Positions 43,254-55,005 of a DNA stretch of 64,000 bases are shown piece after piece; the stretch's first letter is position 1, and each line of letters starts with the position of its first letter. The notes beneath the pieces were generated by a model. That model did no database searches, had not been told where the DNA came from, and was given only the letters and a program-made list of their open reading frames with translations. This DNA is from Geosiphon pyriformis (Eukaryota; Glomeromycota; Glomeromycetes; Archaeosporales; Geosiphonaceae), in the NCBI GenBank assembly GCA_016748015.1, contig JAAOMT010000760.1:296663-360662 (forward strand), in the 5' to 3' direction. A program made the position numbers and the translations under genes.

Positions 43254-43312
<59 letters not shown>
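43254..43312. repeat. Poly(A) run in element E 5' LTR
   Basis: 59 uninterrupted A; reads as poly(T) on the element's own strand. Its counterpart is at 23843-23939. Confidence 0.92.
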
Positions 43313-43314
<2 letters not shown>

Positions 43315-43586
43315 AAAAGAAAAAATTAGTATTGTCAATCACCATGATCAAGAGCAATTGGTTTAAGTTGTTAATAGTTCGAGGTGATTATGCTAAGAGC
43401 ATCTGTCCTAAAATAAAGGTAGAAGACAATAAATTTAATTGAAACATAGATGTTTGGAGAACAGGAGTTTGTGATTTTGAATATACAATTTATTTAGGAA
43501 TATGTGTATAAGCTAAAAGATGAGAGAGTAAAGAAAATTGATTCTTGTCTAGCTGTCTGTCTTTTTCTAGCTTCTATAACTACTCG

Positions 43587-43594
43587 TTTTTATA
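43587..43594 (-). promoter_or_regulatory. TATA box of element E 5' LTR
   Basis: TATAAAAA on the minus strand, just downstream of the repeat-rich U3; same in the 3' LTR at 24203-24210. Confidence 0.55.
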
Positions 43595-43609
43595 CATTCT
43601 TTTGGTTTT

Positions 43610-43850
43610 ACAGGATTGTTTACAATTGTTATGTTATTACTAGCTATTGCTTTGTTATTTCTGTTATTGCTTTATTATTCTATGTTATTGCTAGTTATCT
43701 TGTATTATAACACATTATCTGGTATTATTACATGCTATTCTGTGTTATTCTACATTATAACATTTTATCCTGTGTTATCTTAAGTTATAATGCATTATTC
43801 CATGTTATTGCATATTATTCTGTGTTATGTCATGTTTTGTTCATGTTTTG
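43610..43850 (-). repeat. U3 short-unit repeats of element E
   Basis: Many degenerate 10-12 bp units of the type TATGTTATTNC, upstream of the TATA box in the element's orientation. Element F inserted in this array in the other LTR. Confidence 0.65.
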
Positions 43851-43897
43851 GTCATGTTTTTCTCATAACTCGGATCAGTTTTTCTATTCAGATAACA

Positions 43898-45420
43898 ATA
43901 GAATTAGAAGAAGAAGAAAAAAAAAAGAAACTGAAGATCAGGAATTTACTTACTAGAATCCGATCACAGAAAATCCAGAAATAGAAACCCTGAATATTCA
44001 AACCCAGCAAATTCCAAATAATTTAAATCCCAAGTTAATTAATCAGGGAAACTTACCTCCAGTAATCGTTATCAATCAGCCACCAATTGTACCAATATTA
44101 GAACCAATTCCACCACAGCCACTGCAGCAATCTATTCAACCACTGTTACAACAACCACAACAACCAATTTAACCACTGCAACAACAACTTCAACAACTCT
44201 TACAACAACAAATCATAACACCAATGACATATGCTTCTATTGCCAAACTTGAAAAATTCATTGGCAAAGAAGACGATGCCTAAGTGTGATTAAACAATGT
44301 GGAAAAAGCCATTACAGCCAATGGATAGGATGACGCCAGAACCATGTAAGCCATTCTCTATTTTCTTTAAGACACTGCTAATTTATAGTATCAAAGCTTG
44401 GTTAACAAACCCCAAGATTTCAATGCATTCAAGCTTGCATTTCTACAATACTTTAGCAATAATAATAGTATTAATTGGCTAGCAAACACTTTCACCACTA
44501 TCAAACAAAAGGAGAATAAAGCAGTTACTACTTACTTAGGATGCTTCTATAGGAATCTGCACTAAATTCAAGCAATCCAGGCTGACTATTTTACAGCACC
44601 ACAAATCCTAAACCAATTTATTAGAAGTCTGTACAGCAGCATTCTCCACTGCATATGTTCAATGCATCCAGCAAACTTTCAAGCCACAGTTACAAATGCC
44701 AGAGATTTTGAAGCCACTAAACTTGAAGCTAACTATGCCCAAGCCATTAATCTAGTAATAAATAGATCATCTGAATTAGATTCCAAATTAAAACAATTCA
44801 GTGACTCAATTAATCAGAAATTAGAGGAATACTTAGCTGATAGTCATGCAATTTATCAACCTTTACAATAATGCAATATCCAAGAAAATGCGAATTGTTT
44901 CCAGAATCAATCATGTCCATCTTCCTCAACCAATCAACAGTGGCAGCAAGAGATGCATGTTTGCCACTACTGTGGTAAACAAAGACATTTAAGAATTAAC
45001 TGTAGATTAAGAATAGATAACCAATGATCAGAAAATCAGTATCAAAATTCTGATTGCCAGTTTCTAATTCCAAGTTACCAACCCAGCCCAGCACCATATC
45101 AACTGACTTATCTGCCAATAATGCAACAGCCAATATATCAATCATTTATATATCAACCTCCAGTTTATCAACTGCAGCCACCAGTAATATATCAACTACC
45201 GCAACCACAAATTATTTATTAGACACCCACAGTTTAAACACTGCCATCAAACCCAGCTCAAATGACATCAGGAAACTTCAGATCAAGAAACACCCAAAAC
45301 TGGAGATTGGCAATAGTTGTTCACCAACTGATCCCCAGTTTATTCAACCAGTCATCAGGATCATGACAGCAGAGTTCAGAAACTGAGTATACTCAAAACC
45401 CAAGTTCTCAGAACTATTTA
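43898..45420 (+). pseudogene. Element D gag, C-terminal part
   Basis: Resumes D gag after E with IELEEEEKKKK, a Gln/Pro-rich linker, capsid (IAKLEKFIGKEDDA, FKLAFLQYFSNNNSINWL), 44662-44871 (ANFQATVTNARDFEATKLEA), the knuckle CHYCGKQRHLRINC at 44962-45003 and a Tyr/Gln/Pro-rich tail. More stops than in F; otherwise collinear. Confidence 0.87.
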
Positions 45421-45559
45421 AGTCTCCTAGTTACTCCAGAAGATACCCAACCTCATAATCTGAAAACCAACCAACAATTAACACTTACCAGCAATATTTT
45501 ATCAGCAATTATCTCCAATAACAAATCCTTATTAGCTATTTTTCTTTCGAATTTAAAGA

Positions 45560-45960
45560 AACCACATATGTTTCATTATTCAGTGGAGCCACTCTTAACA
45601 CCAAACCAATCACTGCTATGTATACTGATGCAAAAGTTGATGGTCATATCATTAAACTGATACTAAACAGTAGATTAGCTGGCAGTATTATTACACAACA
45701 ACTCATAGACCAATTAGGTTGCCAAGTTGATTGTGCTGCTAGTGCTCGCATAATCACCACTGATAGAGCAACCAAAATCTTTATTGGCAAAATTGATGAC
45801 TTCTTTTTTGAAGTCAACAGTATCATCATTCCCATCAAAGTCCTAGTGATGGAAGCAACTCAATATCAGGCATTAGTAGGAAATAATTGGTTATCTAAAA
45901 CCAATGCCATACTTGACTGGACAATGCAAGAGCTCCAACTTAGCCAAAATGGTTGACATA
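45560..45960 (+). pseudogene. Element D aspartic protease
   Basis: 45618-45956 is open for 112 codons. Active site reads LNSRLAGSIITQQL instead of LDSGSAGSIITRQL. The remainder (IGKIDDFFFEVNS, IPIKVLVMEATQYQALVGNNWL) is well kept. Inactive as read. Confidence 0.84.
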
Positions 45961-46319
45961 CACATGTACCAGCCATGTGTGGCCACTTCAAACCAATCAA
46001 TCCACTAATACCACTCATCGAGTTCGAAGAAAAAGAGAAAAAACCTACCTAAGAAGCATACCAAGTTTTCTGAACTGATGAAGATTACAATGAACTACCA
46101 CCTATACTCTCTTGGGACAACCACAACAAAAAAAAACAGAAGGAGACCAAACTTACCTGGAATACTGACCAAGCCTGGAAAACTGACAATGGTCAAGACA
46201 AACTAACTTTGGAGTGGAAAGAAGATAATAATAAAGAAAAAAGAAAAGAGAAAGAAAAGGAAACAACACCTACCAACAGCACTTATAGCCCATATGCTTA
46301 CACTTTACTACAGCCATCT

Positions 46320-46995
46320 GGCTATCACTAACCAAAATTGGTATGTATTGATTGTGGCAAGAAATTGTTGTCAATGGGCACATGCTGTAGTAATGATGAA
46401 GAATACTCTATAGCCACAAGATTCTACTGCCACTCATGCATCATAGAGCACTTTGAATAACTGAAGTGACAAAAAAAGTGGGATAACCAACCTTGTCTTG
46501 CATATGAAACTATATTACCTAATGAAGAAATGTGGAATAACATTCCTGAACACAGAAGAACGTGTAATAAGACATGCCAGTACACTATCCTGATAAACAA
46601 CTGGGTATGCAAAAGAACACCAATTGATGATGTCTAGAAAAGAGTGTTGTGACAATTGGAAGAATATCCCCACAACAAACATGAACTCTAGAGAATGGTA
46701 TATGCGAAAACAGAAGGTGCAACAACTAGTGAACTCTTAGAAATCAAAAACAACTTTCTGTCTCTTCCTGAACCCAAATATGTCCAAACTTTTGATGTCT
46801 TTGGCAACATTGAGGATGATCCAAAGAAATTCTATGAACATTACAAGCAATTAGCACCCACCAAAGAGGAACAAAAGCAATGCCTAGAACAATTAAATAC
46901 TTGACTATATTAATACTGCTTAATTCTTTGTGACTTCCAATATTGTAATAAGTGTGACCTCATTTACAATCCACCACCATACATGATCTACATGA
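46320..46995 (+). pseudogene. Element D cysteine-rich module
   Basis: CIDC-x9-C, FYCHSC, PCLA (second Cys lost to Tyr), TCNKTCQYTILINNWV, then 46695-46904 open (ending PTKEEQKQCLEQLNT) and LYQYC-x4-C-x4-C-x2-C-type cluster at about 46905-46970. Collinear with F. Confidence 0.75.
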
Positions 46996-47132
46996 TCCCA
47001 GAAAAAGAACCAATTAGCAACTGCACATTAAAATCATAATCAGTTTTCAATCCCAATTCAAACTCCAACAATGATGACAATGAAAACACTGGTTCCAGTT
47101 CCACTCAATATGACAACAAAAATAACAACAAT

Positions 47133-47660
47133 TTGGACTCCAATTCAAATCCCAAAACCTATATCACACTCCCTAATCTTACCAAGGAACAAGAACTGAA
47201 ATGGTTCAGTGATAATAACAAAGGTATCATGCCTAAACATGCACATGATACTGATGTAGGGTTTGACCTGAAATATCCAGAGAAAGATTCCATCAAATTA
47301 GAACCACATTTACGCACTTGTATTGATCTAAAAATAGCACTGGAAATTCCAGCAACAACAATGATTCAACTAGCATCTAGGAATAGTTTAGCAAAAAAGA
47401 GGATTAACATCAGAAGAAGAATAATTGACACAGGATATGTAGGAAATATCATTGCTATGCTATAAAATAACTCAGAAAAAGCATATGTCATAGATCTAAA
47501 TGAAAAGATAGCACAGACAATATTCCTACCTCTGGTGAAAATAGTTCAGTAAGTGTCAGTAGGAAACAGAGAAGAATTAGAGATCACAGCTAGAGAGATA
47601 CAAGGATTTGGATTAACAAGTAGAATAGATGTACCAATTAATATGGCAGAGGAAGAAGTT
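47133..47660 (+). pseudogene. Element D dUTPase-like domain
   Basis: Motif 1 DVGFDL, motif 2 RNSLAKKR, motif 3 RRIIDTGYVG (Asp and Tyr kept), motif 4 EKIAQ, motif 5 REIQGFGLTSRIDVPIN. 47133-47465 is open; a TAA follows at a Gln codon. Substrate-pocket residues are only partly kept. Confidence 0.82.
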
Positions 47661-49445
47661 ATTGACAAAGAAGAAATTATCTCAACCTGTCAATTAATTT
47701 CTATTCCACCATATAATCAGTATATGTTAGTCATAAAAAGAGAAGTAAAGAATCAAGCTCAGTTGTTCAAAGCAGAAGCCACTATTTGTGAATCAGGAGA
47801 AATTAGACTCACCAATCTTTACATATTAGCCAAAAGCCCCAAAAATATCAAAATTCCCATCTACAACACAACAGAAAATGTCATTGAAATACCAAAGGAA
47901 ACTATCATTGAATATTTAACCACTGAAATTAAGGATCAACCACCAAACCACATTCCAAATTTTCTACAACTGTGCAAATATGTGGATATTACATCACAAA
48001 CAATCTACAGACAAGAAGAATATTATCTGCTCCAGCCAGAACAATTAGAACAAATGAATTTAGGAAACTTAGACCCACTTTAATGAATGCAACTGAAGAT
48101 GTTACTCAATAACTTCAATGATATCTTTGCTAGCAAAAATAAATTTGGCCGAACCAACATCATTCAGCATCAGATCAAAACTGGAGATGCAATGCCAATT
48201 AAACAAAAAGCATACAAAGTACTACCAGCTAGCCATGAGATTATTTGTCAAAAAATCAACCAGATGCTTGACAATGGGCTAATTCAGCCATCAATGAGTC
48301 CATGGTCATCACCAGTGGTACTAGTCTGGAAAAAGAATAAAAAGATCCATTTTTGTGTGGATTATTGAAAACTGAATGGAGTAACCAAAGGAGATAGCTA
48401 TCTAACTCCAAAGATCCAAGAACTATTTGATGCTTTTGGTGGAAATAAATGGTTCTCAACATTAAATCTAGATAGTGGTTACTGACAAGTAGTCATGAAT
48501 TCAGCTAACAAAAAAAAGACTGTATTCACAACAAGAAAAGGGAATTTTGAGTTTGAAGTCATGCCATTTGGCTTGATGAATGCTTTAGCCACATTCCAAT
48601 GGCTTATGGAAATTGTTTATACTGAACTACTATAGAAATCAGTAGTCATATACTTAGATAACACCAATGTGTTCTCAAAAACATTTGATGATTATCTGCA
48701 TTATCTCTAACAAGTATTTGAAAAGTTAAGAAGAGCTGGATTGAAACTAAATGCAACTAAATGTTTCTTTGAAAAAACGGAACTCAAGTTTTTGGGACAT
48801 GTGGTGAGCAAAGATGGAATCAAAACAGATCCAAACAAAATTGAAGTAGTTAAAAACTTTCTAGTACCAATCAACTTGCCAGAACTAAGAACATTTTTGG
48901 AATTCGCAGGCTATTATTGCCACTTTATTAAGGACTTTTTTAAACTAGCTCAGCCACTTTACCATCTACAGGCCAAAAATGTGAAGTATAAATGAACCAA
49001 AGCTCAACAAGAAGCATTTGATACATTAAGAAGAAAGCTTATTTAAGCTCTAGTATTAATATATCCAAATCACAGCAAACCATTCATAATCACCACCAAT
49101 ACATTAGGCCAAGCATTAAGAGCAGTACTATTACAGAGAGGACCAGATGAAAGAGAATATCCAGTAGTTTATGCCAGTAGAAGCTTAAGTCCAGCTGAAA
49201 AAAATTATAGAACTCCAGAATTAGAGCACTTAGCTATCTATTGGGCCATCACCAAATGGAAAAAATACTTAAGCCAAAAGTTTGATGTTTATACTAATCA
49301 CAAAAGATTAACTTCAATCCAAAAACAAGAATTTGGAGACAATTGTCATGCAAGATAGAAAATAGCAATATCATCATATACATTTATAGTACACTATAAA
49401 AAGGAAAAAAACAATGGAAATGCCAACAGTTTGTTGTGAATAAGA
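47661..49445 (+). pseudogene. Element D linker, reverse transcriptase and RNase H
   Basis: The linker (47553-48083 open) precedes RT. RT: QMLDNGLIQPSMSPWSSPVV in 48087-48368, then VDY-stop, a TGA in place of Trp in SGYWQV, FGLMNALATFQWLM, and YLDN (second Asp lost). 48741-48995 is the thumb region (FLGHVVSKDGIKTDP; EFAGYYCHFIKDF). RNase H: YASRSLSPAEKNY, Glu in TPELEHLAIYWAI, and VYTNHKRLTSI (Asp now Asn). Confidence 0.87.
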
Positions 49446-49639
49446 CAAATCTAAAAACATTTCAACCCAAAAATATAACAAAAAGATGAATACACAAAAA
49501 TACCAGCAACTCCAGCATTATATAAATATTCAATCATTCAAAGAAAAATTATTTCAAAAAGAACAAAACAACATAAAACAGCAATTAAAATATTTTATCA
49601 ATTATCAAAATATACTTTACTAGAAAAACAGAAAAAATT

Positions 49640-50862
49640 CTGACCAACCAACCAGAGTAATTACAGAATCAAAAAAAGAAACAATATTGTTTAACATGTA
49701 CTTAGACCCAATAGCAGAACATTTTCATAAAGAAACAACCATGGAAAGAACCAAAAAGAGATACTATTGGCCATCAATGTATCCAGACATCATCTAATAT
49801 GTTCAGAATTGTGATACTTGTCAGAGAAAAAAAGAAACCAGACTAAGTAAACTATTAAAACCAATCAAAGTGGAACAACCATTTGATCAAATTGGAATTG
49901 ATCTAGTCAGACCATTAACAATTACCAGCAGAGGCAACAGATATATTGCAGTAGTCATGAACTATCTCACTAAATGGCCAGAAGCAAAAGCCATTCAAAG
50001 AACAGATGCAGAATCCATTGCCAAATTCATCTGCCAAGATTTGATCTGTCGATATAGATGTCCAAAAGAATTACTATCAGATCAAGGAACTCATTTTGTA
50101 AATAGAACATTGACAGAATTAAGTCAAAGATTTGGGATAAAAAAACCATTATTATCACCATATTATCCATAAACCAATGGGTTAATTGAAAGATTTAACA
50201 GAACATTGTGTGAAGCAATCACCAAGATCAGTCAAGAAAACCAGGACGAATGGAATTTGTTCATACCATCAGTACTATTTGTTTATCAGACAATGAAACA
50301 AGATACCACACAAGCAACACCATTTGAATTAGTATATGGTAGAAAAGCAATATTACCAGTTGAGATAAAAGTCAACATATATCCAACTGAACCAATAACA
50401 GAAGCTAATTTCCAAGAAACATTGTTGAAAAAAATTTATGACTTAATGGAAACACTAGAAAACAGACAAAGAAAAGCAGCTGATAACATTCAAAAATTAC
50501 AAAAAAAACAAAAAAAAAGACATAACAACCAATTACCAGATAAACCAGTTGAATTCAAAATTGGAGACAAAGTACTTCTACATTGTACCAAAGTGAAAAA
50601 ACAATGGAGTAGAAAATTTGACCCCAAATGGAATGGACTATTTCACATAGAAAAAATTCTTGAAAATGGAGCTTATAAATTAAGATGAGACAACAAAATC
50701 TTAGCCAAAGCAGCACATGGTGATCGACTGAAACCATATCACCAAATAGCATCATTATCTATCAATAACATTCTACAATTGGGAGTACAATAAATATTAG
50801 TCCAACCAGATGAGATTCCACAAGATCTGGAACCAATCATAATTATTGGACCAAACATATAA
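49640..50862 (+). pseudogene. Element D integrase
   Basis: Zinc part: EHFHKETTMERTKKRYYWPS and NCDTCQRKK (CxxC intact). Core: VVMNYLTKWPEAKAIQ (first Asp now Asn), LLSDQGTHFVNRTL (Asp kept), GLIERFNRTL (Glu kept). 49870-50172 and 50206-50688 are open. GPF-type end reads WNGLFHIEKILENGAYKLR. Ends LEPIIIIGPNI-stop at 50860. Confidence 0.88.
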
Positions 50863-50923
50863 AATCAAACAATTAAAAAAATATATAAAGACACAGTATA
50901 CATGACAAAAGCAACTAAAAAAA

Positions 50924-51559
50924 ATAGAAATACCAGATTATATTCATACTATAGCTTAACAATTATTTCAGGCCTTAAGTCAACAACTTTTAGACATGAA
51001 AATTATTGTTAACAACCAAACAATTTGCTATCAAAACACCAAAAAAAAGACAAAGAATACACCATATTAGCGGTTACCAAAGAATAATAAAAACTGGTCA
51101 AATAACATAATAGAAAAAATAAAAAACACTTTTGGGAAAATACCTATTATAGTACCAACAGAAGAACTTACAAAAGAGAATTGAAAACAATGAACAGAAC
51201 AACTTCTAATATCATACTGTTACTACTAGTTAGGTCGAAAGTTGAATATTCAGGAGTTGTATATTAACAAATCCAAGAAAATATTTAACCAAAACATAAT
51301 ACAACAAATTGAAGACTTTATTGAAAAGAAGACAAACTTAATACTACATGTGAGAACAATTTACTGACTGCACAACATATTTTAGAATTATCCAGAAATA
51401 TTGTTATATTTTGACATAGAAACTATAATCATTAACCAATAAAAAAAAATAAACAATGTACAAGTAGAAAACATGAAAAATAAAGTCAAACAAACAATAT
51501 TAAAAAAAGAAGTATTAGAGCTAATTCAGAATGAAGATTTCAACAGAGCTCAATATTAA
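50924..51559 (+). pseudogene. Element D 3' ORF (post-integrase, unknown function)
   Basis: Start codon of F is ATA here (50924-50926). About 211 codons with stops, ending FNRAQY-stop at 51557-51559, the end motif seen in A, E and F. Middle part CYY-stop-LGRKLNIQELYINKSKKIF is recognisable against F. Confidence 0.72.
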
Positions 51560-51573
51560 AAAGAAAGAGATAA
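51558..51573 (+). other. Polypurine tract of element D
   Basis: AAAAAGAAAGAGATAA before the 3' LTR. Confidence 0.75.
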
Positions 51574-52482
51574 TGTTACTTATAAAAAGAAAACAGATAT
51601 AGAAAAAATAGTAGACCAATAAGTGAATAGTATTTAACACGTGAGCACATTGCTCAGCAATATAGAGCAATAACAGAAATCATGGCATATTGTTCAGCAA
51701 TGTGGAACAATATCAGAAAGCATGGCACATTACTCAGCAATATGGAGCAATGTTAGAAAATTAGGGCATATTGTTCAGCAATGTGAGTATTGCTTAAGAA
51801 ATCATAGCACATTACTTGGAATTGTGAGTGATCTCGTAGAACATCAATTATGTATATATAACAGTAGTGTTAGAAGTAAAAAAAAAGAATTCTTCTATTA
51901 AAGACCTTCCAGCTTAGATTTTATTAAAGCAACCTTCCAATGCACAAATATCAATAAATAATTATTCTCTATCTCAAATTCACTATTTACTATCAACACT
52001 TTATGTTGATAGTAATTGATACTTAACTACCCTGAAACAATAGCTCTTGATCACAGCTATTGATGGGATACTAATTTGCAATTGCTTTTACTCATTTTTT
52101 TATTTTCTTTTATTTTCTTTTATTTTCTTTTGTTATTTCTTTGGTTTTACTAAAATTGATTAAGAATTAAGTGCTAAGATACAGACATCATAGAGACTGG
52201 TAAAAGACCTGTGAAACAAGAATAAAACACTCATAGATTTGAGGATAGCTTACCAAGAAGATTACCAGCCACCATGCTGAGAAAAAAATTTGACAAAACT
52301 GCAGTTTTGGGAAGCTACAAATAAAACCATCAATTAAAATCTCTGTCCATTATACAAAGAACTCCACAACAAAACCTTCAGATAAACTACACCTTCAGAT
52401 ATCATCAACATTAACAAATTAATTAAGCACCAAGTTATGAATTTATTATTTGCTTTTAGACTCTAAATAAACACCTGTAACA
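51574..52482 (+). repeat. 3' LTR of element D
   Basis: 909 bp, TGTTACTT to TGTAACA. About 100 bp longer than the 5' LTR because of extra palindromic units at 51640-51830. TATATATA at 51853-51860. Confidence 0.92.
51640..51830 (+). repeat. Palindromic U3 tandem repeats of element D 3' LTR
   Basis: About four to five units of 40-45 bp, each with CACATTGCTCAGCAATATGG-like palindromes. Fewer units in the 5' LTR (about 21975-22050) and in C. Confidence 0.75.
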
Positions 52483-54173
52483 TTGGGACATTTAGCTAAC
52501 AGTTTACAACTCCATAACTCTGTGCTTGAATAACTCACCAAAAATTCCATTAGCATTAGCAAAACTAATTAAGCCAGCCAACAGATTTTTAGTCAGCATT
52601 TGCTTAAAAGTCCTTAAATTATATAGCTCTAGATAATATAAAGCTTTATTTGGAAAATCCTTGGGCAGATTGGCCTTGAGCTTCAATTTTTTCCTTAATA
52701 TTTTGTCTTACTTCTTATATACACTCTTTAAAACACAACTAAACTGCAGTCTATAATCAATTATGGGTTGTAAAACAGCAAAAACCAAATACAAAAACTG
52801 CTTTTCAGTAATGGCTTTCCTCAAAACCACATTTGAAAAGAATCTGACATCTGAATAAGCTTTGGCTAAGCTCAGCTTTAACAGACTATCTGTAGAAAAA
52901 AAAATTCCTGAGTATTAATAAAACTTATGCCTTTTGATAATAAAGATATTAAAGCCACTAATAGATAGTGAAACCTCTTTAACTCCTTAATTAATAAGAA
53001 TGGTAACTGTTTTATTTGTATTAATAAAAATATCATTAATTAAAAAAAATTTACTTGCAATGTTCAAAATACATTGTGTAGGCACCATGCAATTTTCAAC
53101 CCAAATAGTGTTATCCACAAAGGCACTAGCTGTAAAAAAAGAAGCTTTGCCATCTTTAGAGTTCACTTTATCAGTCCTTGTGAAAAATTTTAAACTCAAT
53201 TTGTAATCATATAATTGCTTATGTCTTTTGATCTTACAAAGCAAAGGATTATAGAAAATTCTCCACAACAATGGTAAAAAGACTTCTTCTTAATCCAATT
53301 CATTGTGAATAGTATATTCATCAATTAGTTCAAAGTCTGTCATTACCTAGTTGATTTGATTATTGTGTACACTTCCAAAAAATTTTATAAAATAGAGATA
53401 CATCTTAATTTTAATTAAGCTGTTTTACAAATAAAACCAACCAACTGAGTCATAGACTTTTCACATGTCTTGAAAAACTAATCACAGCTCTCTGTTCTTT
53501 TCTAACATATTCTCAATAATAAAACCAATAGCAAAAATCAGAGCTTAAGTGAACATATCTTTCAGAACTGAAAAATTATTGCCATAAAAAACCTTAAATT
53601 TACTACAAGCCAGAGATATTCTGTCAGAAAGAATTTTGAACAGTATCTTCTGGGCTGTTTTGATCAAGACTATAGGTCTGATATTGGTGAGTGTCCCTTT
53701 CCAATTATATGGCTTTGGTATCATAGAGACTCAAGCCTGTTTCTACTATAAGGTTACTGTGTCTAACACTAAACATGCATTAAAAATATTCAACAAATCA
53801 CTTAGAATTTGAGTATCTTCATGCTTTCAAAGTTTGTTAGGAATACCAGAAATACCAGCAGCTTTTCCATTAGACAATTTTTTAACCACTAAAAGAAACT
53901 TATCAAACTTAATTTTACACATAATATTTAAAAATACATTATTATTAACATAGTCCAAAGAAACATATTGATTAAATCAATGAGCAGGCAAAGAGTTGGA
54001 AACAACATGTTTCCTTGTTTATTCTTCTATAATAACATTAACAACAGATTTAACTTTATCAGGCACTAAAATTAACTTGTTATTTACTATTAAATAGTTG
54101 AGCACAACTTTTTTAAATGATCATTCCAAAACACTTTTGATCATACATCTTTTATTAGAACAAAAGTTTTTCA
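52483..54173 (-). pseudogene. LINE-a, reverse transcriptase
   Basis: Minus-strand continuation of LINE-a upstream of D. 52987-53271 is open: LLWRIFYNPLLCKIKRHKQLYDYKL and the active-site box AFVDNTIWV (usual FVDD; second Asp lost). 52504-52686 holds the later region (ANGIFGELFKHR). Upstream of 53300 the RT fingers are readable with stops and shifts. 53800-54173 holds the pre-RT region that ends where the solo LTR interrupts it. Same family as LINE-b. Confidence 0.82.
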
Positions 54174-55005
54174 TGTTACTCTTAAAATATAGGAAGTATA
54201 TTAACATATAAATTAGCCAATCAGAAGTAGCCATAGTAAATGTGGAATTCCAAGATTCTTCTCAAAGAAATTGCAAGATTCTAGGAATTTCAGAATTTTT
54301 ATACAAGGAATCACAAGATTCCAGAATTCCAGGATTTCTCTTAAAGAGATTGCAGAATTCCAGAAATTCCAGAGTTCCTGGTATAAAGAATTGAGAAATC
54401 AAAGAATCTCAATTATGTATATATAGCAATAGTATTAAAAGTAGAAAAGACAGATCTCTCAGTTTAGATTTCATCTAAGCAATTTTCGAAATAACAAATA
54501 TCAATAAATAATTATTTGTTATTTCAATCTACTCTCTACTATTAATACTTCATGTTAATAGTAATTAATACTTAACTACACTGAAACAATAGCTCTTGAT
54601 CATGGCTATTGATAGAATACTAACATTTATTGCCTTGGCTTATTTTTTTTTTTCTTTTATTTTCTTTTTTTTTTCTTTTATTTTGTTATTTTTTGTTGTT
54701 AACTAATTGATTAAGGATTAAAGCATTAAGTTATTGATGTCAAGAATTGCTTGGTAAAAGACCCCTGTAAGTAGATAGAACATGTAAAAAATATGGATTG
54801 CTTACTAAAAGATTGCCAGCCATCAAGCCAAAAAAAGAATTGCCAGAATTGTGATTCCAGAAGACTATTAAAACAACTATTGAATCTCTGTCTATTATAT
54901 AAAAGACTCCACCAAAACCTTCAGATTATAACAATCATATTAATTATTAGCACCAAGTTATAGATTTGTTATTTGATTCGAGGCTCCAAATAATTATCTG
55001 TAATA
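54174..55005 (+). repeat. Solo LTR in LINE-a (mosaic of F-like U3 and D-like R/U5)
   Basis: TGTTACTC at 54174 to CTGTAATA at 55005 (AACA decayed to AATA), no primer site or coding sequence follows. CCAAT near 54222, GAATTCC-type repeats 54243-54405, TATATATA 54418-54425. The target duplication is unclear (TTCA left, TTAT right). LINE-a resumes after it. Confidence 0.83.
54418..54425 (+). promoter_or_regulatory. TATA box of the solo LTR
   Basis: TATATATA followed by GCAATAGTATTAAAAG, the same block as in D and F with transitions. Confidence 0.5.

Larger units (their letters stand above)
23429..43897 (-). mobile_element. Ty3-like LTR retrotransposon E (nested in D, split by F)
   Basis: Minus-strand element: 5' LTR 42842-43897, gag-pol 42780 to 35612, 3' ORF 35529 to 34796, purine tract, 3' LTR as 34680-34781 plus 23429-24411 with element F inside it. 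A distinct family from A/B and D/F by LTR, but with the same gene order. It is the only copy that keeps YLDD in RT. Confidence 0.92.
42842..43897 (-). repeat. 5' LTR of element E
   Basis: 1,056 bp from TATTATGGG (TG decayed to TA) to AGATAACA. Contains an inverted primer-site-like block at 42874-42889, a 59-A run at 43254-43312, a TATAAAAA box (43587-43594, minus) and a U3 region made of GTTATT-type repeats (about 43610-43850). Confidence 0.9.
21909..52482 (+). mobile_element. Ty3-like LTR retrotransposon D (split by elements E and F)
   Basis: Plus-strand element with 5' LTR 21909-22717, gag start 22780-23428, then E (with F inside) at 23429-43897, then the rest of gag, pol and 3' ORF, and 3' LTR 51574-52482. 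It inserted into LINE-a. Own length without E is about 10.1 kb. Stops are frequent throughout, more than in F, in line with an older age. Confidence 0.92.

Noticed and set aside
43610-43850. CRISPR-like or satellite array
   Set aside because: Units are short, degenerate and confined to the U3 of a defined LTR; no spacers and no cas genes, and the host is a fungus.
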